Positions 33,222-41,217 of a stretch of 64,000 nucleotides of DNA are shown here, one piece after another; within the stretch, counting starts at the first letter, position 1, and each line of letters begins with the position of its first letter. The stretch is from Arthrobacter bussei (lineage in GTDB: Bacteria > Actinomycetota > Actinomycetes > Actinomycetales > Micrococcaceae), in assembly GCF_009377195.2 (NCBI RefSeq), contig NZ_VJXX01000004.1:62001-126000 (forward strand). The letters are read 5' to 3'. The position numbers were made by a program, and so were the translations under genes. The notes beneath the pieces were generated by a model, which did not search any database, was not told the DNA's origin, and saw only the letters and a list, made by a program, of their open reading frames with translations.

Positions 33222-34027
33222 GGCCCGCTGAGTTCCACGATGACGGGGGCGTGGTCCGAGGCGCCCTTGCCCTTGCGTTCCTCACGGTCCACGAAGGCAT
33301 GGGTGGCGCGTTTCGCGAGGGCGGGGGAGCCGAGCACGAAGTCGATGCGCATGCCCTCCTTCTTGGGGAACCGCAGCTGCTTGTAGTCCCAGTAGGTGTA
33401 GAGGCCCGGGCCGGGGGTGAACGGACGGGCGAGGTCGGCGAAGCCCGTGTCCAGGAAGGCCTGGAAGGCGGCGCGCTCGGCCGGGCTCACGTGGGTGTAG
33501 CCGCCGTCGACGAAGAGGTCGATGTCCCACACGTCCTCGTCCTGCGGGGCGATGTTCCAGTCACCCATGAGCGCGATCTGCGCCTCCGGGTCCTCGGTGA
33601 TCCACTGGGCTGCGTGGCCGCGGAGGGTGTCCAGCCAGTCGATCTTGTAGGGCATGTGCGGGTCGTCGAGGGCACGCCCGTTCGGGACGTACAGGCTCCA
33701 CACGCGGACACCGCCACAGGTCGCCGCGATGGCGCGGGCCTCCTGCACGGCTTCGGTGCCCGGCTTGCCGAAGGTGGGCTGGTCGGGGAAGGTGCGTTCG
33801 ACGTCGTCGAGGCCAACCCGGGAGGCGATGGCGACGCCGTTCCACTGGCTCAGACCGAAGTGCGCCACCTCAAACCCGCTGTTCTCGAACAGGTCCCAGG
33901 GGAAGTTGTCGTCCTTGCACTTCGTCTCCTGCAGCGCGACGACGTCGACGTCGGACCGGTTGAGCCAGGCTTCGACGCGGTCGGCGCGGGCACGGAGGGA
34001 GTTGACGTTCCAGGTGGCGATCTTCAC
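33218..34027 (-). CDS. xthA: exodeoxyribonuclease III
   Basis: 269-residue cytoplasmic AP endonuclease / 3'-5' exonuclease of base-excision repair. Endonuclease/exonuclease/phosphatase-fold motifs: IATWNVNSLRARADRV, metal-binding Glu in VVALQETKC, GDWNIAPQDEDVWD, and the C-terminal GASDHAPVIVEL with catalytic Asp-His. GTG at 34027 was chosen because residues 1-9 match the family start. TAACGT lies 7 nt upstream, so the mRNA is probably leaderless even though nadE ends only 27 nt before the start codon. Confidence 0.93.
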   Translation of the reverse strand: MKIATWNVNSLRARADRVEAWLNRSDVDVVALQETKCKDDNFPWDLFENSGFEVAHFGLSQWNGVAIASRVGLDDVERTFPDQPTFGKPGTEAVQEARAIAATCGGVRVWSLYVPNGRALDDPHMPYKIDWLDTLRGHAAQWITEDPEAQIALMGDWNIAPQDEDVWDIDLFVDGGYTHVSPAERAAFQAFLDTGFADLARPFTPGPGLYTYWDYKQLRFPKKEGMRIDFVLGSPALAKRATHAFVDREERKGKGASDHAPVIVELSGP

Positions 34028-34040
34028 GGTCCCTACGTTA
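34028..34040 (-). promoter_or_regulatory. predicted leaderless -10 of xthA
   Basis: Minus-strand TAACGT (34035-34040), 7 nt before the GTG at 34027. Confidence 0.45.
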
Positions 34041-34053
34041 CCAACGGCGCTGT

Positions 34054-34878
34054 TTACTCCCGCCACCAGGAGTCGAAGACGGTCACGGGTACCGTCCGCT
34101 TGTGCCGCGTGATGTAGTAGCGGTGCTCGATGGCCTTCGCTGCGTCGGGGTCCACGTCGCGACCCTCGAGGTAGTCGTCGATCTGCTCGTACGTCAGGCC
34201 GAGCTCGTGCTCGTCGGCCTGGCCCGGCAGGTCGTCGAGCAGGTCCGCCGTCGGGATCTTGTTGTACAGGGCGGCGGGTGCGCCGAGCTCCTGCAGCAGT
34301 GCCCGGTTCTGGCGCTTGTTCAGGCCGAACAGCGGCAGGATGTCAGCCCCGCCGTCACCGAACTTGGTGAAGAAGCCCGTCACCGATTCCGCGCCGTGGT
34401 CCGTACCGATGACCAGCAGGTTGTGCTGGCCCGCGATCGCGTACTGGGCCACCATCCGGGCACGGGCCTTGGTGTTGCCCTTGGTGAAGTCGGTGACCCG
34501 CTCCCCGAGGGCGTCCGCGTATTCCTGCTGGATCCCGTCCACGGCGGGGGCCACGTTGAAGACCTTCGAGGTGCGGGGTCCGATGAAGGCGAGCGCGGCC
34601 TGCGCGTCCTCCTCGTCCTTCTGCACGTTGTAGGGCAGGCGCAGGGCGATGAAGTCGGCGTCCGCTCCCTCGGAGCGCAATTCGTCCACGGCGAGCTGGG
34701 CGAGCCTGCCGGCGAGCGTCGAGTCGAGCCCACCGCTGATGCCGAGGACGAAGCCCCGGGTGCCCGTGGACCGGACGTACTCCTTCAGGAATCCGACACG
34801 GCGGCGCACCTCTGCAGCCGGGTCGATGGTGGGCTGGACGCCCATCTCCGCAATGATCTGAGCCTGGGTTTCACGCAT
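34054..34878 (-). CDS. nadE: ammonia-dependent NAD+ synthetase
   Basis: 274-residue cytoplasmic enzyme converting deamido-NAD+, ATP and ammonia to NAD+, the last step of NAD synthesis. ATP-pyrophosphatase P-loop SGGLDST at residues 48-54. Further motifs are [34 protein letters not shown], and [28 protein letters not shown], which forms the deamido-NAD site. The C-terminal [19 protein letters not shown] matches E. coli-type NadE. It lacks the glutaminase domain of mycobacterial NadE, so it uses free ammonia. Confidence 0.96.
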   Translation of the reverse strand: MRETQAQIIAEMGVQPTIDPAAEVRRRVGFLKEYVRSTGTRGFVLGISGGLDSTLAGRLAQLAVDELRSEGADADFIALRLPYNVQKDEEDAQAALAFIGPRTSKVFNVAPAVDGIQQEYADALGERVTDFTKGNTKARARMVAQYAIAGQHNLLVIGTDHGAESVTGFFTKFGDGGADILPLFGLNKRQNRALLQELGAPAALYNKIPTADLLDDLPGQADEHELGLTYEQIDDYLEGRDVDPDAAKAIEHRYYITRHKRTVPVTVFDSWWRE

Positions 34879-34962
34879 GCCCCAAGGCTACTCCCGTTCC
34901 ATTTCTACAAGGTTACGAAATCGGGGGGAATCTCGGAGCGGGGCCGGCGGGCCGCCCCACCA

Positions 34963-35000
34963 GCTGCCGGACCCGCAGGTGCTCCCGCGGGTCCGGCAGC
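34963..35000 (-). terminator. terminator of the isomerase/dehydrogenase/binding-protein operon
   Basis: Perfect 14-bp stem GCTGCCGGACCCGC (34963-34976) with 34987-35000, 10-nt loop, 33 nt after the stop of the minus-strand TIM-barrel gene and before nadE. Confidence 0.75.
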
Positions 35001-35033
35001 CGGTCGGGTGCACCCGGCGTGCTCCGCCCCGGA

Positions 35034-36032
35034 CTACTGGCTGAACGCCGCGTCGAACGAGGTGTCCGACGGCGAGAAGTCGAAGCGCTTGAGGAAGGCG
35101 AGCGCCTCGGGAGCGCCCTGCAGCCGGTCCATGCCGGCGTCCTCCCACTCCACCGAGATGGGGCCGGTGTAGCCGATCGCGGTGAGCGCCCTGAAGCTGT
35201 CCTCCCAGGGCACGTCGCCGCGGCCGGTCGAGACGAAGTCCCACCCGCGACGCGGGTCCCCCCAGGGCAGGTGCGAGGACATGATGCCGTTGCGCCCACC
35301 GCCCATGCGCATCTTCGTGTCCTTGCAGTCCACGTGGTAGATCCGGTCCTTGAAGTCGGAGATGAACGCCACCGGGTCGATCTGCTGCCACATGAAGTGG
35401 CTGGGGTCCCAGTTGAGGCCGAAGGCAGGGCGGTGGCCGATGGCCTCGAGGGTGCGCTGCGTGGACCAGTAGTCGTAGGCGATCTCCGAGGGGTGGACCT
35501 CGTGGGCGAAGCGGACACCGCACTCGTCGAAGACGTCGAGGATGGGGTTCCAGCGGTCGGCGAAGTCCTGGTACCCGGCCTCGATCGTGGACGCCGGAAC
35601 CGGTGGGAACATCGCGACGTACTGCCAGATGGAGGAGCCGGTGAAGCCCACGACGGTGTCCACGCCGAGCTTCTTCGCGAGTCTCGCGGTCAGCTTCATC
35701 TCCTCGGCGGCGCGCTGCCGGACGCCCTCCGGGTCGCCGTCGCCCCACACCTTCGGGCCGACGATCGCCTGGTGGCGGAAGTCGATCGGGTCGTCGCAGA
35801 CGGCCTGGCCCTTCAGGTGGTTCGAGATGGTCCACACCTTGAGGCCGTTGCGCTCGAGGATGTCGAGGCGGTCCTGGATGTAGGCGTCGTCGTCCCAGCG
35901 CCAGGCGTCGAGGTGGTCGCCCGAGACGGCGATCTCGAGTCCGTCGTAGCCCCACTGGCCGGCCAGTTCGGCGACCTTCTCGAAGGGGAGATCGGCCCAC
36001 TGGCCGGTGAACAGGGTGAATTTGCGGGACAT
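35034..36032 (-). CDS. sugar phosphate isomerase/epimerase-family TIM-barrel protein
   Basis: 332-residue AP-endonuclease-2-like TIM barrel. FTLFTGQWADLPFEKVAELA and GYDGLEIAVSGDHLDAW start the barrel. Probable metal ligands lie in VHPSEIAYDYWST (Glu/His), FGLNWDPSHFMWQ (Asp-His), HVDCKDTK (His-Asp) and SVEWEDAGMD (Glu). Relatives act on keto-sugars, as epimerases, isomerases or 3-keto-glycoside lyases. AAGGAG lies 6 nt before the ATG. Paired with a Gfo/Idh dehydrogenase 38 nt upstream, suggesting oxidation of a sugar followed by isomerisation or cleavage. Substrate unknown. Confidence 0.88.
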   Translation of the reverse strand: MSRKFTLFTGQWADLPFEKVAELAGQWGYDGLEIAVSGDHLDAWRWDDDAYIQDRLDILERNGLKVWTISNHLKGQAVCDDPIDFRHQAIVGPKVWGDGDPEGVRQRAAEEMKLTARLAKKLGVDTVVGFTGSSIWQYVAMFPPVPASTIEAGYQDFADRWNPILDVFDECGVRFAHEVHPSEIAYDYWSTQRTLEAIGHRPAFGLNWDPSHFMWQQIDPVAFISDFKDRIYHVDCKDTKMRMGGGRNGIMSSHLPWGDPRRGWDFVSTGRGDVPWEDSFRALTAIGYTGPISVEWEDAGMDRLQGAPEALAFLKRFDFSPSDTSFDAAFSQ

Positions 36033-36070
36033 TCTGGCTCCTTGGAAAAGGGTGGTCGGGGGCTGTGCCG

Positions 36071-37243
36071 CTAGATGATGCTGGTCCAGATGCTGTCGCT
36101 GGCGGCGCTGCGCTCCACGCCGGCGAGGACCTTCTGGACCTGGAGACCGTCCGGGAAGGAGGGGGTCGGCTGTCGTTTCTCCGAGACGGCCTCGATGAAG
36201 TCCTTCGCCTGGTGGACGAAGCCGTGCTCGTATCCGAGGGCGTGGCCCGCAGGCCACCACGCGGAGAGGTAGGGGTGGTCCGGTTCCGTCACCATGATCT
36301 CGGTGAATCCCTGCCGCGTCTGCGGTGCCGTCGCGTCGTAGAATCCCAGCGAGTTCATGCTCTCCAGGTCGAAGGAGATTGCGCCCGTGGTGCCTGCCAC
36401 TTCCAGACGCAGCGCGTTCTTCCGCCCGGTGGACATCCGCGTCGCCTCGAAGGAGCCCACCGCTCCGCCGTCGAACCGGCCGGTGAACAGCGCGAGGTCG
36501 TCGACGGTGACCTGCCCGCGATCCAGGCCGGGCGTACCCCCGAGCCCGATCGCGTCGAGGGGGATCGGACGCTCGTGCACGAAGGTGTTGAGCAGGCCGC
36601 TCACCCCGGTCACCTTCTGGCCGGTGATGAACTGTGCCAGGTCGACCGCGTGCGCTCCCAGATCGCCGAGTGCGCCTGATCCTGCCTGATCCTTCTTCAG
36701 GCGCCACGTGAGCGGTGCCTCGGGATCGACGAGCCAGTCCTGCAGGTAACTGGCTCGGACCTGGCGCACGTCGCCGATGGCGCCGGAGAGGACGAGATCC
36801 CGTGCGAAGGCCGCTGCCGGGACCCGACGGTAGGTGAAACCGACCATCGCGAAGACATCGGTGCCGGCGCGGTCGGCGGCGTCCGCCATCGCTTCGGCTT
36901 CCTCCAGGGTGTTGGCCAGGGGCTTCTCGCACAGGACGTGCTTCCCTGCAGCGAGCGCCGCGATGGCGATCTCGGCGTGGGAGCCACCCGGCGTGACGAT
37001 GTCGATGACATCGATGTCGTCACGGTCGATGGCCTCCCGCCAGTCCGTGGCGGTCTCCTGCCACCCCCACTTCTCGGCTGCTGCATCCACCGCCCCGGCA
37101 CTCCGGCCCACGAGCAGCGTCATCTCGGGCCGGACGGGCAGGTCGTGGAACCGCGGTGCGACCCGCCATCCCTGGGAATGTGCGGCTCCCATGAAACCGT
37201 GCCCGATCAGGGCGATCTTCAGGGGCGCGACGTCGTGGGGCAT
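36071..37243 (-). CDS. Gfo/Idh/MocA-family sugar dehydrogenase
   Basis: 390-residue NAD(P)-dependent dehydrogenase. N-terminal Rossmann motif IALIGHGFMGAAHSQGW and the family signature AGKHVLCEKPLANTLEEAEAM, whose Lys acts in catalysis. The C-terminal domain has ASYLQDWLVDPEAPLTWRL and KDQAGSGALGDLGAHAVDLAQ, supplying the Asp and His of the active site. This resembles levoglucosan and glycoside 3-dehydrogenases, which make a 3-keto-sugar. Start at 37243 has AGGAA upstream. Middle gene of the minus-strand operon. Confidence 0.88.
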   Translation of the reverse strand: MPHDVAPLKIALIGHGFMGAAHSQGWRVAPRFHDLPVRPEMTLLVGRSAGAVDAAAEKWGWQETATDWREAIDRDDIDVIDIVTPGGSHAEIAIAALAAGKHVLCEKPLANTLEEAEAMADAADRAGTDVFAMVGFTYRRVPAAAFARDLVLSGAIGDVRQVRASYLQDWLVDPEAPLTWRLKKDQAGSGALGDLGAHAVDLAQFITGQKVTGVSGLLNTFVHERPIPLDAIGLGGTPGLDRGQVTVDDLALFTGRFDGGAVGSFEATRMSTGRKNALRLEVAGTTGAISFDLESMNSLGFYDATAPQTRQGFTEIMVTEPDHPYLSAWWPAGHALGYEHGFVHQAKDFIEAVSEKRQPTPSFPDGLQVQKVLAGVERSAASDSIWTSII

Positions 37244-37288
37244 AGTTCCTCTATCTCGTGGCGGGCGCAGTGGGTCGGCGCGGGGTCG

Positions 37289-37320
37289 GTGCACCCCGGT
37301 CCGTGAAGACCGGGGTACAC
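37289..37320 (-). promoter_or_regulatory. intercistronic hairpin after the CUT2 binding-protein gene
   Basis: 13-bp stem GTGCACCCCGGTC / GACCGGGGTACAC with one mismatch and a 6-nt loop, 16 nt after the binding-protein stop (minus strand). Its placement parallels the hairpins after the other two binding-protein genes. Confidence 0.7.
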
Positions 37321-37336
37321 CGTCGATCCCCCGGCC

Positions 37337-38380
37337 CTACGATTCGAAGGCGGTGGGCAGGTAGCGGTCGACGTTGTCGCTCGTCACCACCGGGGCGTTC
37401 AGGACCACGCGCTTGGGGACCTCGACTTCCACCAGGTCGCTCATGGCCTTGTCCTGGGCGATCAGGCGTGCCATGCGGATGCCGACTGCTGCCTGGGTGG
37501 ACGGGTAGATCACCGTTGCTTCGAGCACGCTCTCGCCGGACTGGATCTCGCGCATGGCGTTGGCTGATCCGGCTCCGCCGACCATGAAGAACTCGTCCCG
37601 CCCGGCGTTGTCGATGGCGGCGAGGACGCCGATCCCCTGGTCGTCGTCGTGGTTCCAGATGGCGTCGATCTTCGGTGCTGCGGAGAGGAGCTGGGACGTC
37701 GTCGCCTCGCCGCCCTGGACCGTGAAGTCGGCGGCGACCCGGTTGTCCACGTCCAGTCCGCAGGACTCGAGCGCATCGGCGAAGCCCTGACTACGGTCCT
37801 GCGTCAGCGGCAGGGAGTCGATGCCGGCGACCTCCGCGACGACCGCGTCCTCGTTCCCGCCGAGTTTCTCGCAGATGTAGGTCCCGGCGCTGACGCCCAT
37901 CCCGTAGTTGTCACCCAGGACCGTGGCGCGTGCGGCGAACGAGCTGGAGAACTCGCGGTCGACGTTGATGACGGGGATGCCCGCCTCCATGGCCTGGGTG
38001 GCCACGGGTGTCAGCGCCGCGCCGTCGGTCGGAAGCAGCACGATGGCGTCGACGCCGTCGTTGATGAACTGTTCCACCTGGCTGATCTGCAGATTGGCGT
38101 CGTTGGTCCCCTCCGCCACGCGCAGGTCGATGTCGGGGAACTCCTCGGCGGTGGCGAGCGCCGCCGCGTTGATGGCACCGAGCCATCCGTGGTCCGCCGC
38201 GGGCCCCGAGAAGCCGATGACCACGGTGTCCCCCTCGGCCTGGTTCCCCTCGACCGAGGCGTTGGTCGGCTGGGTGTTCGTCGCGTCGTCACCCGGGGTG
38301 CATCCGGTCAGGAGGGCGCCGATGGAGATGAAGGCCCCGGTCGTGACGAGCACTCTCCGGTTCACAGGAACTGCAAGCAT
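37337..38380 (-). CDS. CUT2 sugar ABC transporter substrate-binding lipoprotein
   Basis: 347-residue extracellular lipoprotein of the ribose/galactose-binding family. Lipobox ALLTGC with lipidated Cys27. The two-lobed core shows TVVIGFSGPAADHGWLGAINAAALATAEE, QISQVEQFINDGVDAIVLLPTDG, GIPVINVDREFSS and IWNHDDDQGIGVLAAIDNAG. AGGAG 5 nt before the ATG. Expressed away from its ATPase and permease, which lie on the opposite strand across a shared 149-bp regulatory gap. Sugar not inferable from sequence. Confidence 0.9.
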   Translation of the reverse strand: MLAVPVNRRVLVTTGAFISIGALLTGCTPGDDATNTQPTNASVEGNQAEGDTVVIGFSGPAADHGWLGAINAAALATAEEFPDIDLRVAEGTNDANLQISQVEQFINDGVDAIVLLPTDGAALTPVATQAMEAGIPVINVDREFSSSFAARATVLGDNYGMGVSAGTYICEKLGGNEDAVVAEVAGIDSLPLTQDRSQGFADALESCGLDVDNRVAADFTVQGGEATTSQLLSAAPKIDAIWNHDDDQGIGVLAAIDNAGRDEFFMVGGAGSANAMREIQSGESVLEATVIYPSTQAAVGIRMARLIAQDKAMSDLVEVEVPKRVVLNAPVVTSDNVDRYLPTAFES

Positions 38381-38529
38381 GGTTTCTCCTCTTTGAGTAA
38401 TGAACTTGGCAGAGCCGCGATCCTCGCCCGAGTGGGGCAACTCAGCATGACTTGCCTCACAGTAACAGAAGGATGGAAGGAATCGACGCCTTTCCACCGA
38501 TAATCGACATAATGTGTTACCTTCGTCAC
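38381..38529. promoter_or_regulatory. divergent control region of the CUT2 cluster
   Basis: 149 bp serving both transcription units. Contains the direct repeat AATCGAC at 38481-38487 and 38502-38508 (21 bp apart, two helical turns) and the separated inverted pair GTAACA (38462-38467) / TGTTAC (38515-38520). TACCTT at 38518-38523 stands 6 nt before the ATPase ATG, so that mRNA is probably leaderless. Likely site for the ROK regulator encoded downstream. Confidence 0.5.
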
Positions 38530-40050
38530 ATGTTCGATGACGATCACTCCCTGCCCCTGTTGGAAGTCCGCGGGATCACCAAGCAGTTCGCCGGGGTCCA
38601 GGCCCTCAAGGGCGTGGACCTGCAGGTGCGACGGGGAGAGGTGCACTGCGTCATGGGCCAGAACGGTGCCGGCAAGTCGACGCTCATCAAGACGCTGTCC
38701 GGGGTCCATCAGCCCGACAGCGGGCAGATCTACTGGGAGGGCGAGGCGATCTCCCTACCCGGTCCGACCGCGGCACTCGCCCTCGGGATCGCCACGATGT
38801 ACCAGGAACTGGATGTGGTCGACGGACTGTCGATCGCCGAGAACATCTTCCTCGGGCACGAGGTGGCCAGCGGGGGAGTGCTCCGCGTCCGGAAGGCCCA
38901 CGCGCTGACGCGGGCGCTGCTCGACCGCCTCGGTCATGGTCGGCTGTCGCCGTCGACGGAAGTCGGAGCGCTGTCGGCGGCCAACAAGCAGATCGTCAGC
39001 CTGGCTCGCGCGCTGTCGCGGGACACGAAGCTCATCATCATGGACGAGCCGAGCGCCATCCTCGACTCGGGGGAGGTCACCAATCTGTTCCGGGTGGTGC
39101 GTGAGCTCACCACGCAGGGGATCGCCGTGGTCTACATCTCCCACAGGCTGGAGGAGATCAGGCAGATCGGTGATCGCATCTCCGTCATCAAGGACGGTCG
39201 GAGCACCGCGACGGGCCTCGACGTCCGGGACACCCCGAGAGCCGAGCTGATCCGGCTCATGACCGGCCGGGACATCGAGAACGTGTTCCCCGAGCGGCGG
39301 CCCCCGGCTGCTGACGCGCCGGTCGTGCTGGCGGTGGAGGACCTCGAGCTCGACGGCCACTTCGACAGGCTGAGCTTCACCCTGCGCGCCGGTGAGGTCC
39401 TGGGCCTCGCCGGCCTGGTGGGCTCGAAGCGCTCGGAGATCATCGAGACGATCTACGGAGCGCGCAAGGCGTCCTCGGGGACGGTCACCGTCCAGGGGAA
39501 GGTCCTTCGCCCGGGTTCCGTCACCTCGGCCGTCGACGCCGGTATCGGCCTGTCCCCGGAGGAGCGCAAGAGCCAGGGACTCATCCTGGACGAACCCGTG
39601 TTCAAGAACGTCACGCTGTCCACCTTCGGGCGGTTCGCCCGTGCCGGGTATCTGGACGAGGCGGCCGAGCGGCAGGCGGCTCGCGAGCAGATCGCGGCTC
39701 TGGAACTCCGTCCTGCCGATCCCGACCGCCCGGCCCGGACCCTCTCCGGCGGCAATCAGCAGAAGATCCTGCTGGGCCGGTGGCTCGTGCACGGGACCTC
39801 GGTGCTCCTGCTCGACGAACCGACGCGCGGCGTCGACGTCGGAGCGAGGGCCGAGATCTACGAGCTCATCCGTGCGCTCGCCGACGCCGGTACCGCCATC
39901 ATCGTCATCTCGAGCGAGATCGAAGAAGTCCTGGGACTCGCGGACACGGTGCTCGTCATCGATGACGGCAGGGTCCTCACCCAGACGAATGCCAGCGACC
40001 TGGACGAGCACCGCGTGCTCGACCTCATCATGAAGGGAAGTGCCGCGTGA
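38530..40050 (+). CDS. CUT2 sugar ABC transporter ATPase (two cassettes)
   Basis: 506-residue cytoplasmic ATPase driving sugar import, ribose-type with two ABC domains. First cassette: Walker A GQNGAGKST, Walker B LIIMDEPSAILD, with signature region LSAANKQIVSLARALS. Second cassette: degenerate P-loop GLVGSKRSEII, good signature [15 protein letters not shown] and Walker B VLLLDEPTRGVD. Only the first site should hydrolyse ATP efficiently, as usual in this family. The ATG at 38530 matches homologue starts; the ATG at 38512 would add six residues. Permease overlaps by 4 nt. Confidence 0.92.
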   Translation: MFDDDHSLPLLEVRGITKQFAGVQALKGVDLQVRRGEVHCVMGQNGAGKSTLIKTLSGVHQPDSGQIYWEGEAISLPGPTAALALGIATMYQELDVVDGLSIAENIFLGHEVASGGVLRVRKAHALTRALLDRLGHGRLSPSTEVGALSAANKQIVSLARALSRDTKLIIMDEPSAILDSGEVTNLFRVVRELTTQGIAVVYISHRLEEIRQIGDRISVIKDGRSTATGLDVRDTPRAELIRLMTGRDIENVFPERRPPAADAPVVLAVEDLELDGHFDRLSFTLRAGEVLGLAGLVGSKRSEIIETIYGARKASSGTVTVQGKVLRPGSVTSAVDAGIGLSPEERKSQGLILDEPVFKNVTLSTFGRFARAGYLDEAAERQAAREQIAALELRPADPDRPARTLSGGNQQKILLGRWLVHGTSVLLLDEPTRGVDVGARAEIYELIRALADAGTAIIVISSEIEEVLGLADTVLVIDDGRVLTQTNASDLDEHRVLDLIMKGSAA

Positions 40051-41132
40051 GCGAGCAGAACACGAAGGTGGCCGAGCCGAACCCCGATGCGCCGGAGCAC
40101 GGACGCCCCGGGCGGACCAATCCGCTGCACGCCTTCGTGCGGGGTTCGGCAGGGCGCAACCTCGGACTGGTCATCGCGCTCGCCCTGCTCCTCGTGGTGG
40201 GAGCGGTCACCAGTGGGGACCGCTTCCTGAACCTCGAGAACATGCTCACGATCCTCCGGTACGCATCGATCATCGGGGTGGTGAGCATCGGCGTGACCTT
40301 CGTCATCACCGCGGGCGGGATCGACCTGTCCGTCGGGTCGGTGATCGGCCTGACGACGGTCGTGGCGAGCCTCACCAGCGTGCAGATGGCGGCGGCACAG
40401 TCCTCATGGCTCCTCATGGTGATCGTCGCCCTCGCCGTCGGCGCCGCTGCCGGACTCGTCAACGGCGTCCTGATCGCGTACGGCAAGGTGGTCGCCTTCA
40501 TCGCCACCCTGGCCATGCTCATCGGCGCACGTGGTCTCGCGGAGCTCATCTCCGGCCGCCGGACGCAGGTGGTCGGCAACCGGGACTTCCTCGAGGTCCT
40601 ACGCGCCGACCTGCTCGGCGTCCCCATCCTGGTCTGGATCTTCGCCGTGGTCGCCGCGGGCGGCTGGTTCCTCCTGAACCGCACCACCTTCGGTCGGCGC
40701 ACCATCGCCATCGGCGGGAACCTCGAGGCATCCCGGCTCGCCGGCATCAAGGTGAGGCGTCACCTGGTGTACCTCTACGTCCTCGCGGGGTTCACGGCGG
40801 GTATCGGCGGCATCATGTACCTCGGCCGCACCACGGCCGGTACCTCCACGCACGGGCTCCTCGTCGAACTCGACGTCATCGCGGCCGTCGTCGTCGGCGG
40901 GACCCTACTCGTCGGTGGCCGCGGCACGATCATGGGCACCGTGCTCGGGGTGCTGATCTTCAGTACCCTCATCAACGTCTTCACCCAGAACAACCTCGAC
41001 ACCTCCATCCAGGCGCTGGCCCGGGCCCTCATCCTCGTGGGCGCCGTCCTCCTGCAGCAGCGTTTCGCCTCGCAGGGGCCGCGCAGGCGCCTGAAGAACG
41101 CGGTCCGGACAGACGCAGCGGCGACGAGCTGA
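40047..41132 (+). CDS. CUT2 sugar ABC transporter permease
   Basis: 361-residue membrane protein of the RbsC family, about 8-10 helices after a 40-residue cytoplasmic N-terminus. Signature stretches: VSIGVTFVITAGGIDLSVGSV, AFIATLAMLIGARGLAELISG, and NLEASRLAGIKVRRHLVYLYVLAG in the cytoplasmic loop touching the ATPase; HGLLVELDVIAAVVVGGTLLVGGRGT is also typical. GTG start in a GTGA overlap with the ATPase gene. Forms a homodimeric channel. Confidence 0.92.
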   Translation: MSEQNTKVAEPNPDAPEHGRPGRTNPLHAFVRGSAGRNLGLVIALALLLVVGAVTSGDRFLNLENMLTILRYASIIGVVSIGVTFVITAGGIDLSVGSVIGLTTVVASLTSVQMAAAQSSWLLMVIVALAVGAAAGLVNGVLIAYGKVVAFIATLAMLIGARGLAELISGRRTQVVGNRDFLEVLRADLLGVPILVWIFAVVAAGGWFLLNRTTFGRRTIAIGGNLEASRLAGIKVRRHLVYLYVLAGFTAGIGGIMYLGRTTAGTSTHGLLVELDVIAAVVVGGTLLVGGRGTIMGTVLGVLIFSTLINVFTQNNLDTSIQALARALILVGAVLLQQRFASQGPRRRLKNAVRTDAAATS

Positions 41133-41205
41133 TCCCCGTGGAGCGGCGAACCAAGGGTGGATCACGCACGATCCCGTGCCACCCGTGTTCCGTCGGTTTT
41201 CATGC

Positions 41206-41217
41206 TGTAATAAGTCG
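41206..41217 (+). promoter_or_regulatory. predicted leaderless -10 of ROK regulator
   Basis: TGTAAT (41206-41211), 6 nt before the ATG at 41218; no Shine-Dalgarno sequence. Confidence 0.4.
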
